Source: Gaetbulibacter_B jejuensis
GTDB taxonomy: Bacteria; Bacteroidota; Bacteroidia; Flavobacteriales; Flavobacteriaceae
Direction: 5' to 3'
Length of the DNA: 64,000 bases
Assembly: GCF_039524015.1 (NCBI RefSeq)
Contig: NZ_BAAAGF010000001.1
Location: 744,001-808,000, forward strand
Below, piece by piece: positions 1-8,700 of this stretch (positions within the stretch are counted from its first letter, which is position 1; each line of letters begins with the position of its first letter). The notes under the pieces are model-generated. The model did no database searches and was not told where the DNA came from. It worked only from the letters and a program-made list of their open reading frames with translations. A program made the translations under genes and the position numbers.

Positions 1-1
1 T

Positions 2-310
2 CCCAAACTTGGACCAATTGCAAATTGGGGATTAGAGATTGAAAAAAATGCCATCAAAGTTAATAATGCTTTAGACTACCAAACTAACGTTCCTGGTATT
101 TTTGCAATTGGAGATGTAAATACTTATCCAGGAAAATTAAAGTTGATATTGTGTGGTTTTCACGAGGCAACGTTAATGTGTCAAGCAGCTTATAAAATTA
201 TAAATCCTAACAAAAAATATGTTTTAAAATATACTACTGTTAGTGGTATTGATGGTTTTGACGGAACACGTAAAGAAGCACCTAAAGCTGTAGTAAAAGC
301 AATTGAATAA
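2..310 (+). CDS. Ferredoxin--NADP reductase, C-terminal part (partial)
   Basis: The reading frame is open from the window edge and gives the last 102 residues of a thioredoxin-reductase-like flavoprotein. The segment reads VPGIFAIGDVNTYPGKLKLI, the second FAD-binding signature of type-2 ferredoxin/flavodoxin--NADP reductases. It is followed by a GFHEATLMCQAAY helix and the YTTVSGIDGF tail typical of that family. The stop overlaps the next gene's ATG by one base (TAATG), so reductase and ferredoxin are translationally coupled and probably form one electron-transfer pair. The N-terminal FAD and NADP domains lie outside the window. Confidence 0.85.
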   Translation, partial: PKLGPIANWGLEIEKNAIKVNNALDYQTNVPGIFAIGDVNTYPGKLKLILCGFHEATLMCQAAYKIINPNKKYVLKYTTVSGIDGFDGTRKEAPKAVVKAIE

Positions 311-642
311 TGGAACAGGACATTAAAATAACAATAATTGATCGTGATGGTGAAGCTCACGAAATTGATGCTCCAACTGATATGGCTATGAACCTTATGG
401 AAGTAGTTCGTAGTTATGAATTAGCTCCTGAAGGAACCATAGGAGTTTGTGGCGGAATGGCTATGTGTGCATCATGCCAATGCTATGTGTTATCAGATCA
501 TGAACTTCCTGAAATGCAAGACGACGAAGAAGCTATGCTTAGCGAAGCGTTTGATGTACAAGAAAACAGCAGATTGGGTTGTCAAATTGCTATTACACCA
601 GAATTAGAAGGTCTAAAAGTTGAATTAGCTCCTGAGAGTTAA
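310..642 (+). CDS. 2Fe-2S ferredoxin, adrenodoxin type
   Basis: A 110-residue electron carrier. The four cluster ligands are visible as C47-x5-C53-x2-C56 and C91 (LGC), the spacing of adrenodoxin/ISC-type [2Fe-2S] ferredoxins. The region between C56 and C91 is acidic, as expected for a docking surface. It overlaps the upstream ferredoxin reductase by one base, so that reductase is the likely electron donor; the acceptor is not evident from the window. It converges with the metallophosphoesterase gene, with only two bases between the stops. Confidence 0.92.
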   Translation: MEQDIKITIIDRDGEAHEIDAPTDMAMNLMEVVRSYELAPEGTIGVCGGMAMCASCQCYVLSDHELPEMQDDEEAMLSEAFDVQENSRLGCQIAITPELEGLKVELAPES

Positions 643-644
643 TT

Positions 645-1544
645 TTAAGACGAAGTTTTATAATCTGCTAATTTTTGAGGACCTTCCAACAACACTCTTA
701 CAATTTTTAAAGTACCATCATCTGTAGTGGCTATTTGCCATTTGATGAGCGAGATTTCTCCGTTTTCAATTTCAATACCTGTAATGCTTCGTGGATGTAC
801 ACAACTACCATCATTAAAAAAAGCAATGTCTCCAGGTTCAGGAAAACGAGGTCTATGAGTATGACCAACAACAGTAATTAAATTGTTGTTTTCTATGATC
901 CATTTTTTGGTTCTACGTTCAACTTTTATAAGTTCTTTGTAGTTTTTTGCAGGACTTGTAGGGTCTGCAATTCCCATTACGTTTAGTGGTTTCCATAAAA
1001 TACGAACCATAAACCGACTCCATCTCCAAAACAAATAGTTCCACCAATCGGCTTGATGACCATGGGTTAAAAATAGTTTTTGTCCAGTTTGGGAATGTTC
1101 TAAAACAATGCCTTCATGATACTCTATGTTACAGAACAACTCAACATCTTCACCTATTTTAGGGTCAAAATAAGTGGAAAGGTGTTTTTCTACATATTTT
1201 GGATCTCTGTAAACCATGTCGTGATTTCCCCAAATCATATGTAAACGCTCTTGCTCATGAAATAACTTCATAAGCAAATACACATTTTTATGAGCATTTA
1301 AAATAGAATCAAAAGAGAGGTTTTCCCAGAGTTCATCACCATCACCAAGTTCACAATAGCTAAAACCTTCAGCATAATAATGTTTTAAGGCATGAAAGTA
1401 AATGTTTCGGTTGTTTGCAAAATCATCAGCAAAACTATTATCGCCTCTGTGGCAATCACTAAAAAGGATAAACTTGGACGTATCGTCAAAATAAACTTTT
1501 TTGGCGTTTTTGTAAGCTCTATCTAAGCGTTTCTTTGAAGACAT
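645..1544 (-). CDS. Metallophosphoesterase (calcineurin-like, LpxH-like)
   Basis: A 299-residue soluble phosphoesterase with the complete dinuclear metal-binding set: D30-x-H32 (FSDCHRGD), D68 in the ELGDGDELWE segment, GNHD (107-109), H161/H163 (THGHQ) and GHTH (227-230). The motif spacing resembles UDP-2,3-diacylglucosamine pyrophosphatase-like enzymes, but the protein is longer than LpxH and the substrate cannot be read from the sequence. It is on the minus strand below gcdH and is separated from it by a perfect palindromic terminator, so it is probably transcribed on its own. Confidence 0.85.
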   Translation of the reverse strand: MSSKKRLDRAYKNAKKVYFDDTSKFILFSDCHRGDNSFADDFANNRNIYFHALKHYYAEGFSYCELGDGDELWENLSFDSILNAHKNVYLLMKLFHEQERLHMIWGNHDMVYRDPKYVEKHLSTYFDPKIGEDVELFCNIEYHEGIVLEHSQTGQKLFLTHGHQADWWNYLFWRWSRFMVRILWKPLNVMGIADPTSPAKNYKELIKVERRTKKWIIENNNLITVVGHTHRPRFPEPGDIAFFNDGSCVHPRSITGIEIENGEISLIKWQIATTDDGTLKIVRVLLEGPQKLADYKTSS

Positions 1545-1561
1545 ATTGTAAATATCAATAA

Positions 1562-1589
1562 AAAAAGCGAGTTTTAAAACTCGCTTTTT
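1562..1589 (-). terminator. Palindromic terminator between gcdH and the phosphoesterase
   Basis: A perfect 28-bp palindrome with arms AAAAAGCGAGTTTT and its complement. A GC-containing stem is flanked by A- and T-runs on both sides, so it can end transcription in either direction. It lies 18 bp after the gcdH stop and 17 bp before the phosphoesterase start. Confidence 0.8.
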
Positions 1590-1607
1590 AGAATAATTTT
1601 TAAGGAT

Positions 1608-2786
1608 TTACTTAAATGCATTTAATCCTGTAACATCTAATCCTGTAATTAATAAATGGATGTCATGAGTTCCTTCGTAAGTTATTACACTTTCAAGGTT
1701 CATAGAGTGACGCATGATGCTGTATTCTCCAGTAATTCCCATTCCTCCTAGCATTTGTCTTGCTTCTCTTGCAATATTGATAGCCATATCCACATTGTTA
1801 CGTTTTGCCATAGAAATTTGAGCAGAAGTAGCTTTACCTTCATTTCTTAGTACTCCTAAACGCCATGTTAATAATTGTGCTTTGGTGATTTCGGTAATCA
1901 TTTCAGCTAATTTTTTCTGCTGTAATTGAAATTGGCCAATAGGTTTACCAAATTGTTTACGTTCTTTACTGTAACGTAAAGCAGTGTCATAACAGTCCAT
2001 AGCAGCACCAATTGCTCCCCAAGCAATACCATATCTTGCAGAATCTAAGCAGCCAAGTGGAGCTCCTAATCCTGATTTGTTAGGTAGCAAGTTTTCTTTA
2101 GGTACTTTTACATTGTCAAAAATAAGCTCTCCAGTAGCTGATGCTCTCAATGACCATTTATTGTGGGTTTCAGGAGTTGAAAATCCTTCCATACCACGTT
2201 CAACAATTAAACCATGGATTCGTCCTTCTTCATTTTTAGCCCAAACTACTGCCACTTGTGCAAAAGGCGCATTGCTTATCCACATTTTAGCACCATTTAA
2301 AAGATAGTGGTCTCCCATATCTTTAAAATTAGTAACCATTCCTCCTGGGTTACTACCATGGTCAGGTTCGGTTAAACCAAAACAACCCATCCATTCGCCA
2401 CTTGCAAGTTTTGGTAAGTATTTTTTACGTTGCTCTTCGTTTCCATATTTCCAAATAGGATACATTACTAAAGACGATTGTACTGATGCGGTACTACGAA
2501 CACCAGAGTCTCCTCTTTCAATTTCTTGCATAATTAAACCATAAGAAATTTGGTCTAATCCTGCACCTCCATATTCTTCAGGAATGTATGGTCCAAAAGC
2601 ACCAATTTCAGCTAATCCACCAATAATTTGGTTAGGAAATTCTGCTTTTTGAGCATAGTCTTCAATAATTGGAGATACATCGCGTTTTACCCAATCGCGA
2701 GCAGCATCTCTTACTAATTTATGTTCGTCGGTTAAAAGCTCGTCTAAGTTGTAATAATCTGGAGCTTGGAATAAATCTGGCTTCAT
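1608..2786 (-). CDS. gcdH: Glutaryl-CoA dehydrogenase (acyl-CoA dehydrogenase family)
   Basis: A 392-residue FAD enzyme that oxidises and decarboxylates glutaryl-CoA to crotonyl-CoA in lysine/tryptophan degradation. The catalytic glutamate is E371 in TYEGTHDIH, placed as in human GCDH. R97 in GVRSTASVQSSLVM matches the arginine that binds the substrate gamma-carboxylate and separates GCDH from ordinary acyl-CoA dehydrogenases. GCFGLTEPDHGSNPG, SLRASATGE and CLDSARYGIAWG are also GCDH-like. It has its own promoter with a palindrome in the spacer. The alternative is a generic acyl-CoA dehydrogenase, but R97 argues against it. Confidence 0.85.
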   Translation of the reverse strand: MKPDLFQAPDYYNLDELLTDEHKLVRDAARDWVKRDVSPIIEDYAQKAEFPNQIIGGLAEIGAFGPYIPEEYGGAGLDQISYGLIMQEIERGDSGVRSTASVQSSLVMYPIWKYGNEEQRKKYLPKLASGEWMGCFGLTEPDHGSNPGGMVTNFKDMGDHYLLNGAKMWISNAPFAQVAVVWAKNEEGRIHGLIVERGMEGFSTPETHNKWSLRASATGELIFDNVKVPKENLLPNKSGLGAPLGCLDSARYGIAWGAIGAAMDCYDTALRYSKERKQFGKPIGQFQLQQKKLAEMITEITKAQLLTWRLGVLRNEGKATSAQISMAKRNNVDMAINIAREARQMLGGMGITGEYSIMRHSMNLESVITYEGTHDIHLLITGLDVTGLNAFK

Positions 2787-2841
2787 TTGTATGTTTTAGT
2801 TGTTCAGTAGTCGAGATTTAGTTTTTAATCTAGACTCGAAA

Positions 2842-2872
2842 CAAAAATAACGAAAACGTTTTCAGTGCACAA
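2842..2872 (-). promoter_or_regulatory. gcdH promoter with operator-like palindrome in the spacer
   Basis: Read on the minus strand, TTG (2872-2870) is followed after 20 bp by TATTTTTG (2849-2842), an exact flavobacterial -33/-7 promoter. The spacer contains the 12-bp palindrome GAAAACGTTTTC (2852-2863) with a central CG, the shape of LacI-family operators. A bound repressor there would occlude RNA polymerase. Confidence 0.6.
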
Positions 2873-2879
2873 TTATAAA

Positions 2880-3593
2880 TTACATTTTCAAGTAAAAATC
2901 TTTGGTTAAATCAATGTACTCTTTTGTATAATTATGTCTTTCGGTTTCAATGATTAGATTTGAAGATATAACTGTTTCTTCTATGAATGAAAACTCAATT
3001 AAACTTCGCTTTATAGGAGTGTTTTTAGCTCCTTTTACGTGCAATATTCTATTTGGAAATAAAGAAAAATCAGATGCTAATTGTATGAAGTTTTGCTCTT
3101 CTTTGTAAGGAATTATCACTGAAAACAAACCGTTTTCAGATAGTAGTTTTGAGGCGCATTGCAATAAATGCTGAAAAGGCATTGCATCTTGAAATCTTGC
3201 TAAATCGCGCTCTGGGATATTGGTTTTGGAATCTTCTGAGTAAAAAGGAGGATTGGAGATAATTAAATCATATTGATCGTCAATTTCATTAGTAAACTCA
3301 TCTAATGAAGCGTGGTAACAGAACAATCGGTCTCCCCAAGGTGATTGCTCAAAATTCTCTACGCATTGTTCGTAAGCATCACTATCAATCTCCAAGGCAT
3401 CAATTAATTCGGCATTGGAGCGTTGAGCGATCATTAAAGAGAGCACACCTGTGCCTGCACCAATATCTAAAACAGAAAATGGGTTATGGTCAAGATTTGC
3501 CCAAGCACCAAGCAAAACACTGTCAGTGCCTATTTTCATGGCGCAACGGTCTTGATTTACTGTGAATTGCTTAAACTGAAAAGGCTTATTCAT
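2880..3593 (-). CDS. trmN6: tRNA1(Val) (adenine(37)-N6)-methyltransferase
   Basis: A 237-residue SAM-dependent methyltransferase. VLDIGAGTGVLSLMIAQR is the SAM-binding glycine loop, and ISNPPFYSED carries the NPPF motif of N6-adenine methyltransferases. The KPFQFKQFTVNQDRCAMKIGTDSVLLGAWA opening is characteristic of the YfiC/TrmN6 family, which modifies A37 of tRNA1(Val). Its start overlaps the end of rimM by 8 bases, so the two are co-translated as an RNA-maturation pair. Confidence 0.88.
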   Translation of the reverse strand: MNKPFQFKQFTVNQDRCAMKIGTDSVLLGAWANLDHNPFSVLDIGAGTGVLSLMIAQRSNAELIDALEIDSDAYEQCVENFEQSPWGDRLFCYHASLDEFTNEIDDQYDLIISNPPFYSEDSKTNIPERDLARFQDAMPFQHLLQCASKLLSENGLFSVIIPYKEEQNFIQLASDFSLFPNRILHVKGAKNTPIKRSLIEFSFIEETVISSNLIIETERHNYTKEYIDLTKDFYLKM

Positions 3594-4116
3594 TTAAATA
3601 TAAGTCTATAAGCCCTTCAGGAGTTTCAACAAAAATGGTTTTATTCTCTTTGTCTACTTTAGAAATAAATTCATCATTCATAGGAATTAAAATTTCTGTG
3701 CCTTCTCTGTCAATTTCAAAAAGCGCTTGTGCTGTAGAGTCGTTTACAGATGTTATGGTACCAACAAAACCAAAATTGGCATCTTCAACCTTGAAACCAA
3801 CAATTTCATGAAAATAAAACTTGTTGCCTTCTAGTTTTGGTAGGAATTCTAAAGGAAGGTAAACACCGCTTTTTATAAGGCTGTCTGCATCTTCTTCAGT
3901 GTCGACGTCTTCAAATTTTACACGCAACAAATCAGATTTATGTAATTGTGAGGTTTCAATAAAAAAAGGGACAAGGTTATTGCGTAAATCAATAAACAGT
4001 GCGTCTAAATTTTCATACAGCTCAGGTTCGTCAGTATCTAACTTGATAAGTAGTTCTCCTTTGAAGCTATATTTTTTAACAATTTTACCTAGATAAAAAC
4101 AGTCTTTTTTTTGCAT
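3586..4116 (-). CDS. rimM: Ribosome maturation factor RimM
   Basis: A 176-residue 16S rRNA processing factor that binds ribosomal protein S19 and helps assemble the 30S head. The N-terminal RimM domain (CFYLGKIVKKYSFKGELLIKLDTDEPELY) and the C-terminal PRC-like barrel (YFHEIVGFKV...GTITSVNDSTAQALFEI...EILIPMNDEFI) are both recognisable, and length is normal. It follows rpsP as in many bacteria, but here an intrinsic terminator and a repeat separate the two genes. Confidence 0.92.
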   Translation of the reverse strand: MQKKDCFYLGKIVKKYSFKGELLIKLDTDEPELYENLDALFIDLRNNLVPFFIETSQLHKSDLLRVKFEDVDTEEDADSLIKSGVYLPLEFLPKLEGNKFYFHEIVGFKVEDANFGFVGTITSVNDSTAQALFEIDREGTEILIPMNDEFISKVDKENKTIFVETPEGLIDLYLNE

Positions 4117-4125
4117 GTTGTCTGT

Positions 4126-4196
4126 TCGAGCGCAGTCGAGAACTATAAAAAAAGTGTCAGTTTAATTACATCTCGACTGCGCTCGATGTGACACTT
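4126..4196. repeat. Interleaved inverted repeats between rpsP and rimM
   Basis: Two perfect inverted repeats interlock. TCGAGCGCAGTCGAGA (4126-4141) pairs with its complement at 4171-4186, and AAGTGTCA (4152-4159) pairs with TGACACTT (4189-4196). The order A-B-A'-B' means both stems can form together only as a pseudoknot, or else as alternatives. The GC-rich core stands out from its AT-rich surroundings, which suggests a dispersed intergenic palindrome. Confidence 0.75.
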
Positions 4197-4202
4197 AAGA
4201 AT

Positions 4203-4232
4203 AAAAAAACCCAGACGATTACTGTCTGGGTT
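4203..4232 (-). terminator. Intrinsic terminator of rpsP
   Basis: On the minus strand AACCCAGAC, a 7-base loop and its complement form a 9-bp stem (4232-4208) followed by a run of seven T (4209-4203). It lies 23 bases after the rpsP stop and would reduce read-through into rimM. Confidence 0.88.
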
Positions 4233-4255
4233 CAAAGGTATAAAATAAAAATTTT

Positions 4256-4771
4256 TTACTCTTCTTCGTTGTTAGCAGTAGCTTCTACTTCAGCATCAGC
4301 CTCTTCAGCAGCTTCTTCAACAACAGGTGCAGCCGCAGCAATTCTTGCTTCGTTTACTGCTTTTTCAGCTTCAAGAGCTTTAGCTTTAGCGTCAGCATCA
4401 GCTTTTGCTAAACCATCAGCCTTAGCTTGTACTTTAGAAGCTTTTTCTTCTAACCAAGCATTGAATTTAGCTTCTGCTTGCTCTTCAGTTAAAGCACCTT
4501 TTCTAACACCACCTGCAAGGTGATTTTTTAATAAAGCACCTTTATAAGATAAAATTGCTTTAGCGGTATCAGTTGGTTGTGCACCATTCTGTAACCAAGT
4601 TACTGCTCCATCAACATCTAATTCAATAGTTGCTGGATTAGTGTTTGGGTTGTAAGATCCTATTTTTTCTAGGTATCTACCATCTCTTTTTGATCTAGCA
4701 TCAGCTGCTACGATCCAGTAATAAGGTTTTCCTTTTTTACCGTGTCTCTGTAATCTAATTTTTACTGGCAT
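4256..4771 (-). CDS. rpsP: 30S ribosomal protein S16 with Ala/Glu-rich tail
   Basis: The first ~80 residues (MPVKIRLQRHGKKGKPYYWIV...RDGRYLEKIGSYNPNT...AQPTDTAKAIL) are canonical S16, a 30S assembly protein. The total of 171 residues is about twice the usual length because of a C-terminal extension very rich in Ala, Glu and Lys (residues ~115-171). Such tails are usual on S16 of Bacteroidota. The gene has an exact promoter upstream and a strong terminator downstream, so it is largely a stand-alone unit. Confidence 0.96.
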   Translation of the reverse strand: MPVKIRLQRHGKKGKPYYWIVAADARSKRDGRYLEKIGSYNPNTNPATIELDVDGAVTWLQNGAQPTDTAKAILSYKGALLKNHLAGGVRKGALTEEQAEAKFNAWLEEKASKVQAKADGLAKADADAKAKALEAEKAVNEARIAAAAPVVEEAAEEADAEVEATANNEEE

Positions 4772-4785
4772 ATAAATTAATTAGT

Positions 4786-4846
4786 GAGGTTCTCGACCTC
4801 GATTATTAATAAGTGCGCAAAGATACTACATTTTTTTTATTTACAA
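4786..4846 (-). promoter_or_regulatory. rpsP promoter and leader hairpin
   Basis: Minus strand: TTG (4846-4844), an 18-bp spacer, then TATCTTTG (4825-4818), a full match to the flavobacterial consensus. The short leader contains a small hairpin, GAGGT-N5-ACCTC (4786-4800), just before the start codon. It could act in translational feedback, but that is only a suggestion. Confidence 0.7.
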
Positions 4847-4954
4847 CATTTTATTATAAATTAAGCTAATTTGAAATTTTATTATACTTTTGGAAATCAT
4901 TAAACGTTATTTTAATTGCGCAAACAATCATTAAAATAAGAAACCTATTATAAA

Positions 4955-5641
4955 ATGAAGAGATTAGCCTTAATTCTATTTACTTTTCTGTCAGTACTAA
5001 GTTGTGGCGACGAAATTGAGTTTAATTCACCTGCAGTACAAGGAAATAAAGATGGTGAATTATGGAGAGCAGTGTATTATTCGGCTGATATTGATTTTGG
5101 AGGATTTATAATAGAAGGAGGTAATAATTTTGAAACTATACAGCTTATCACAACAAATGATACTGCTGGTACATACAATTTAGGTGATGGAAGTGGTAAT
5201 GAGGCTACTTTTACTAATTCTCAAGGAGTGGTTTATTCTACAAACAACGAACCAGACCCTAGTGTTTCTATTTATCCTAATGAAGGGCAAATAATAGTGG
5301 AACACGTAGATAATGATGCTGATCCTAAAACTATTTCAGGAAAGTTTTGGTTTTATGCTTTTACAGCTGATGGAATGAATACTGTTAATTTTAACGAAGG
5401 TCATTTTTATAAAGTGCCATTAGTTGGAGGTTTAGTAACAGTTGGTTCAGGATGTCTAGAAGCAACAGAAGCTACAGCTAATGCGGCTCAAACTTATATA
5501 GCTACAGATACTACTGCTCCAGAATATACTGATGTTTGTAATGCTTATAAAGATGCTTTAACAGCTCAAATTGATGCTTGTGGAGATACCACAGGAGCTT
5601 TGCAAGCTCTTATAGATTCGTTAGGTGATTGTACACCTTAA
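4955..5641 (+). CDS. Surface lipoprotein of unknown function
   Basis: A 228-residue protein with a lipoprotein signal peptide (MKRLALILFTFLSVLSC, lipidated at C17). The mature part is acidic and beta-rich (FNSPAVQGNKDGELWRAVYYSADI, IIEGGNNFETIQLITTNDTAGTYNLGDG). It resembles small flavobacterial lipoproteins of the DUF6252 type, though that assignment is from memory and uncertain. The C-terminal ~70 residues are Ala/Thr/Asp-rich with four cysteines (C170, C197, C210, C226), which may form disulfides. It is monocistronic: the -7-like TACTTTTG lies upstream and a strong terminator directly downstream. Confidence 0.75.
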   Translation: MKRLALILFTFLSVLSCGDEIEFNSPAVQGNKDGELWRAVYYSADIDFGGFIIEGGNNFETIQLITTNDTAGTYNLGDGSGNEATFTNSQGVVYSTNNEPDPSVSIYPNEGQIIVEHVDNDADPKTISGKFWFYAFTADGMNTVNFNEGHFYKVPLVGGLVTVGSGCLEATEATANAAQTYIATDTTAPEYTDVCNAYKDALTAQIDACGDTTGALQALIDSLGDCTP

Positions 5642-5660
5642 TTAATCAATAAAATAATAC

Positions 5661-5691
5661 AAAAAACGCAACCTATCAGGTTGCGTTTTTT
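5661..5691 (+). terminator. Intrinsic terminator after the lipoprotein gene
   Basis: A 14-bp perfect stem (AAAAAACGCAACCT, loop ATC, complement) ends in TTTTTT. It lies 20 bases after the stop codon and isolates the lipoprotein gene from dnaE. Confidence 0.9.
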
Positions 5692-5777
5692 GTTTACAAC
5701 TGTTTATAACTTTCGGTCAAAAAACTAATAATTATTCTTAATTTTAACCTTCTTATTTTTCAAGATAAAACCATTTT

Positions 5778-8700
5778 ATGTACTTAATTTTTGATACCGA
5801 AACAACCGGATTACCAAAGCGTTGGGATGCGCCTATTAGCGATACCGATAACTGGCCAAGAGCTATTCAAATTGCTTGGCAGTTGCATGATGCGCTTGGT
5901 AATTGTATTGAGCATCAAGATTATTTAATAAAGCCTGAAGGGTTTAATATTCCTTATGATGCCGAGAAAATTCACGGTATTTCTACCGAATTAGCGGAGG
6001 AACAAGGTGTCTCTTTATCTGAAGTTCTTGAGAAATTTAATGAAGCATTAAATAAAACCACGTTTATAGTTGGTCAAAATGTTGGCTTTGATGTCAACAT
6101 TATGGGTGCCGAATTTTACAGAGGCGATGTTGCAAATAAATTGCAAGAATTACCAGTGCTTGATACTTGTACCGAGCATACAGCGCAACTTTGCCAAATT
6201 CCTGGTGGTCGTGGTGGAAAATTTAAGTTACCAACCTTAACCGAGTTGCACGAATTTCTATTCAACAAACCTTTTGCTGAAGCACATAACGCAACAGCCG
6301 ATGTTGAAGCAACAACACGTTGCTTTTTTGAATTAATTCGTCGTGAAGAATACACGGTTGAGCAACTAGACGTTCAGCCAGATTATTTTCAGAAATTTTC
6401 TGAAGCTAATCCGCAGGAAATTCAACTTATCGGATTAAAGCACATCAACTTAAAACGAGAAAGTGCTAAAATTCGTGAGCGTCTTCAAAAACAGCAAACC
6501 AGTACCATTTCAACCGAGGAAATAAAACAAAATATTTCCGATTTAGCAGAAGTTGATTTTGTACACCTTCATAATCACTCGCAATTCTCAATATTGCAGT
6601 CTACAATGAGTATTCCTGATTTAGTTTCGGCTGCTGCAACGCACAATATGCCTGCGGTTGCACTAACAGATCATGGGAATATGATGGGTGCCTTTCATTT
6701 TATAAATGCGGTAAACAATCAAAATAAAAATATTGAGGCTGCTATAAAAGCTGCCGAAGAAAAAGGAGAAACAACAGATAAGAAACTTATTAAACCCATT
6801 GTAGGTTGTGAGTTTTTTGTTTGTGAAGATCATACAGATAAGTCCAGAAAAGACAATGGTTACCAAATTGTGCTTTTGGCAAAAAATAAAAATGGGTATC
6901 ATAATTTAGCAAAACTGTCTTCGCATGCCTTTGTAGATGGGTTTTATTATGTACCTCGTATTGACAAAAAACTTATTGAACAATACAAAGAAGACATCAT
7001 TGTTTTAACTGGAAATTTGTATGGGGAAGTTCCAAGCAAGGTGTTGAATATTGGTGAAAACCAAGCTGAAGAAGCTCTGATTTGGTGGAAAGAACAGTTT
7101 GGAGACGATTTGTATGTTGAGATTATGCGTCATAATCAAGAAGACGAAAATCGTGTAAATGATACATTGGTGAAGCTCGCAAGAAAGCATGATGTTAAGC
7201 TGGTTGCAACTAACAATACCTATTATCAAAATCAAGAAGATGCCAATGCGCATGATATTTTATTGTGTGTAAAAGATGGTGAAAAACAAGCCACACCAAT
7301 AGGTCGTGGACGTGGTTATCGCTACGGTTTACCAAATCAAGAATATTACTTTAAGTCTTCTGATGAAATGAAGACGCTCTTCAAGGATTTACCTGATGCG
7401 ATTTCAAATACGCAAGATATTCTTGATAAAATTGAAGCTTTTCAGTTAGCTCGTGATGTACTGTTACCAGCGTTTGATATTCCTGATGAATTTAAGCATG
7501 AAGAAGATTTAGTTGATGGTGGAAAACGTGGGGAAAATGCCTATTTACGACATCTGGTTTACGAAGGTGCTAAAAAGCGTTATGGCGACCCACTATCAGA
7601 AGAAGTTACAGAGCGTCTCGACTTTGAGTTAAGCGTTATTGAAAACACAGGTTATCCTGGATATTTCTTGATTGTAGAAGATTTCATTCGCGAAGCCAGA
7701 AATATGGATGTATCGGTTGGTCCAGGACGTGGTTCGGCTGCTGGATCGGTAGCTGCTTACTGTTTATGGATTACCAACATAGATCCAATGAAGTACGATC
7801 TACTTTTTGAGCGTTTCTTAAATCCTGATCGTATTAGTATGCCTGATATTGATATTGATTTTGATGACGAAGGCCGAAGTCGTGTTATGGATTACGTAAT
7901 TAAAAAATATGGTGCTAATCAAGTGGCGCAAATTATTACCTACGGAACCATGGCTGCTAAATCTTCTATTCGTGATACAGCTCGTGTATTAGATTTACCG
8001 CTATTTGATGCTGATAGAATTGCCAAATTAATCCCAAACATGTCTAAACTGAATAAGATATTTGGTTTAGATGAAAAAGCGTTAGCAGGTAAGTTTAGAT
8101 CGGAAGAATTAGAGAAAGTTAATCAGCTTTTAAATATTTCTGAAGGCTCTGATTTGGAAGCAGAAACCGTAAACACTGCACGTGCACTTGAAGGTTCTGT
8201 AAGAAACACAGGTATACATGCTTGTGGTGTGATTATTACACCAGATGATATTACCAAATTCGTTCCGGTGTCTGTAGCAAAAGATTCCGATTTGTATGTT
8301 ACTCAGTTTGATAACTCGGTTGTAGAATCGGCAGGACTTCTTAAAATGGATTTCTTGGGGTTAAAAACTTTAACCCTGATTAAGGATACAGTCAAGATTG
8401 TAAAAGCAAAACATGGTATTGAGCTAGATCCTGAAAGTTTTCCGTTAGATGATGAAAAAACCTATGCGTTATTCCAACGTGGTGAAACGGTTGGTGTGTT
8501 TCAGTACGAATCTCCTGGGATGCAAAAACACCTTCGCGATTTAAAACCAACGGTGTTTGAAGATTTAATTGCGATGAACGCCTTGTATCGTCCAGGTCCA
8601 ATGGAATATATTCCAAGTTTCGTTCGCAGAAAGCATGGTGATGAAGAGATTGAATATGATTTACCTGCCATGGAAGAATACCTTAAAGAAACCTATGGTA

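Noticed and set aside
4188..4523. 111-residue Ser/Ala-rich frame on the plus strand
   Set aside because: It is the antisense shadow of the Ala/Glu-rich tail of rpsP, and its composition mirrors that of the real gene.
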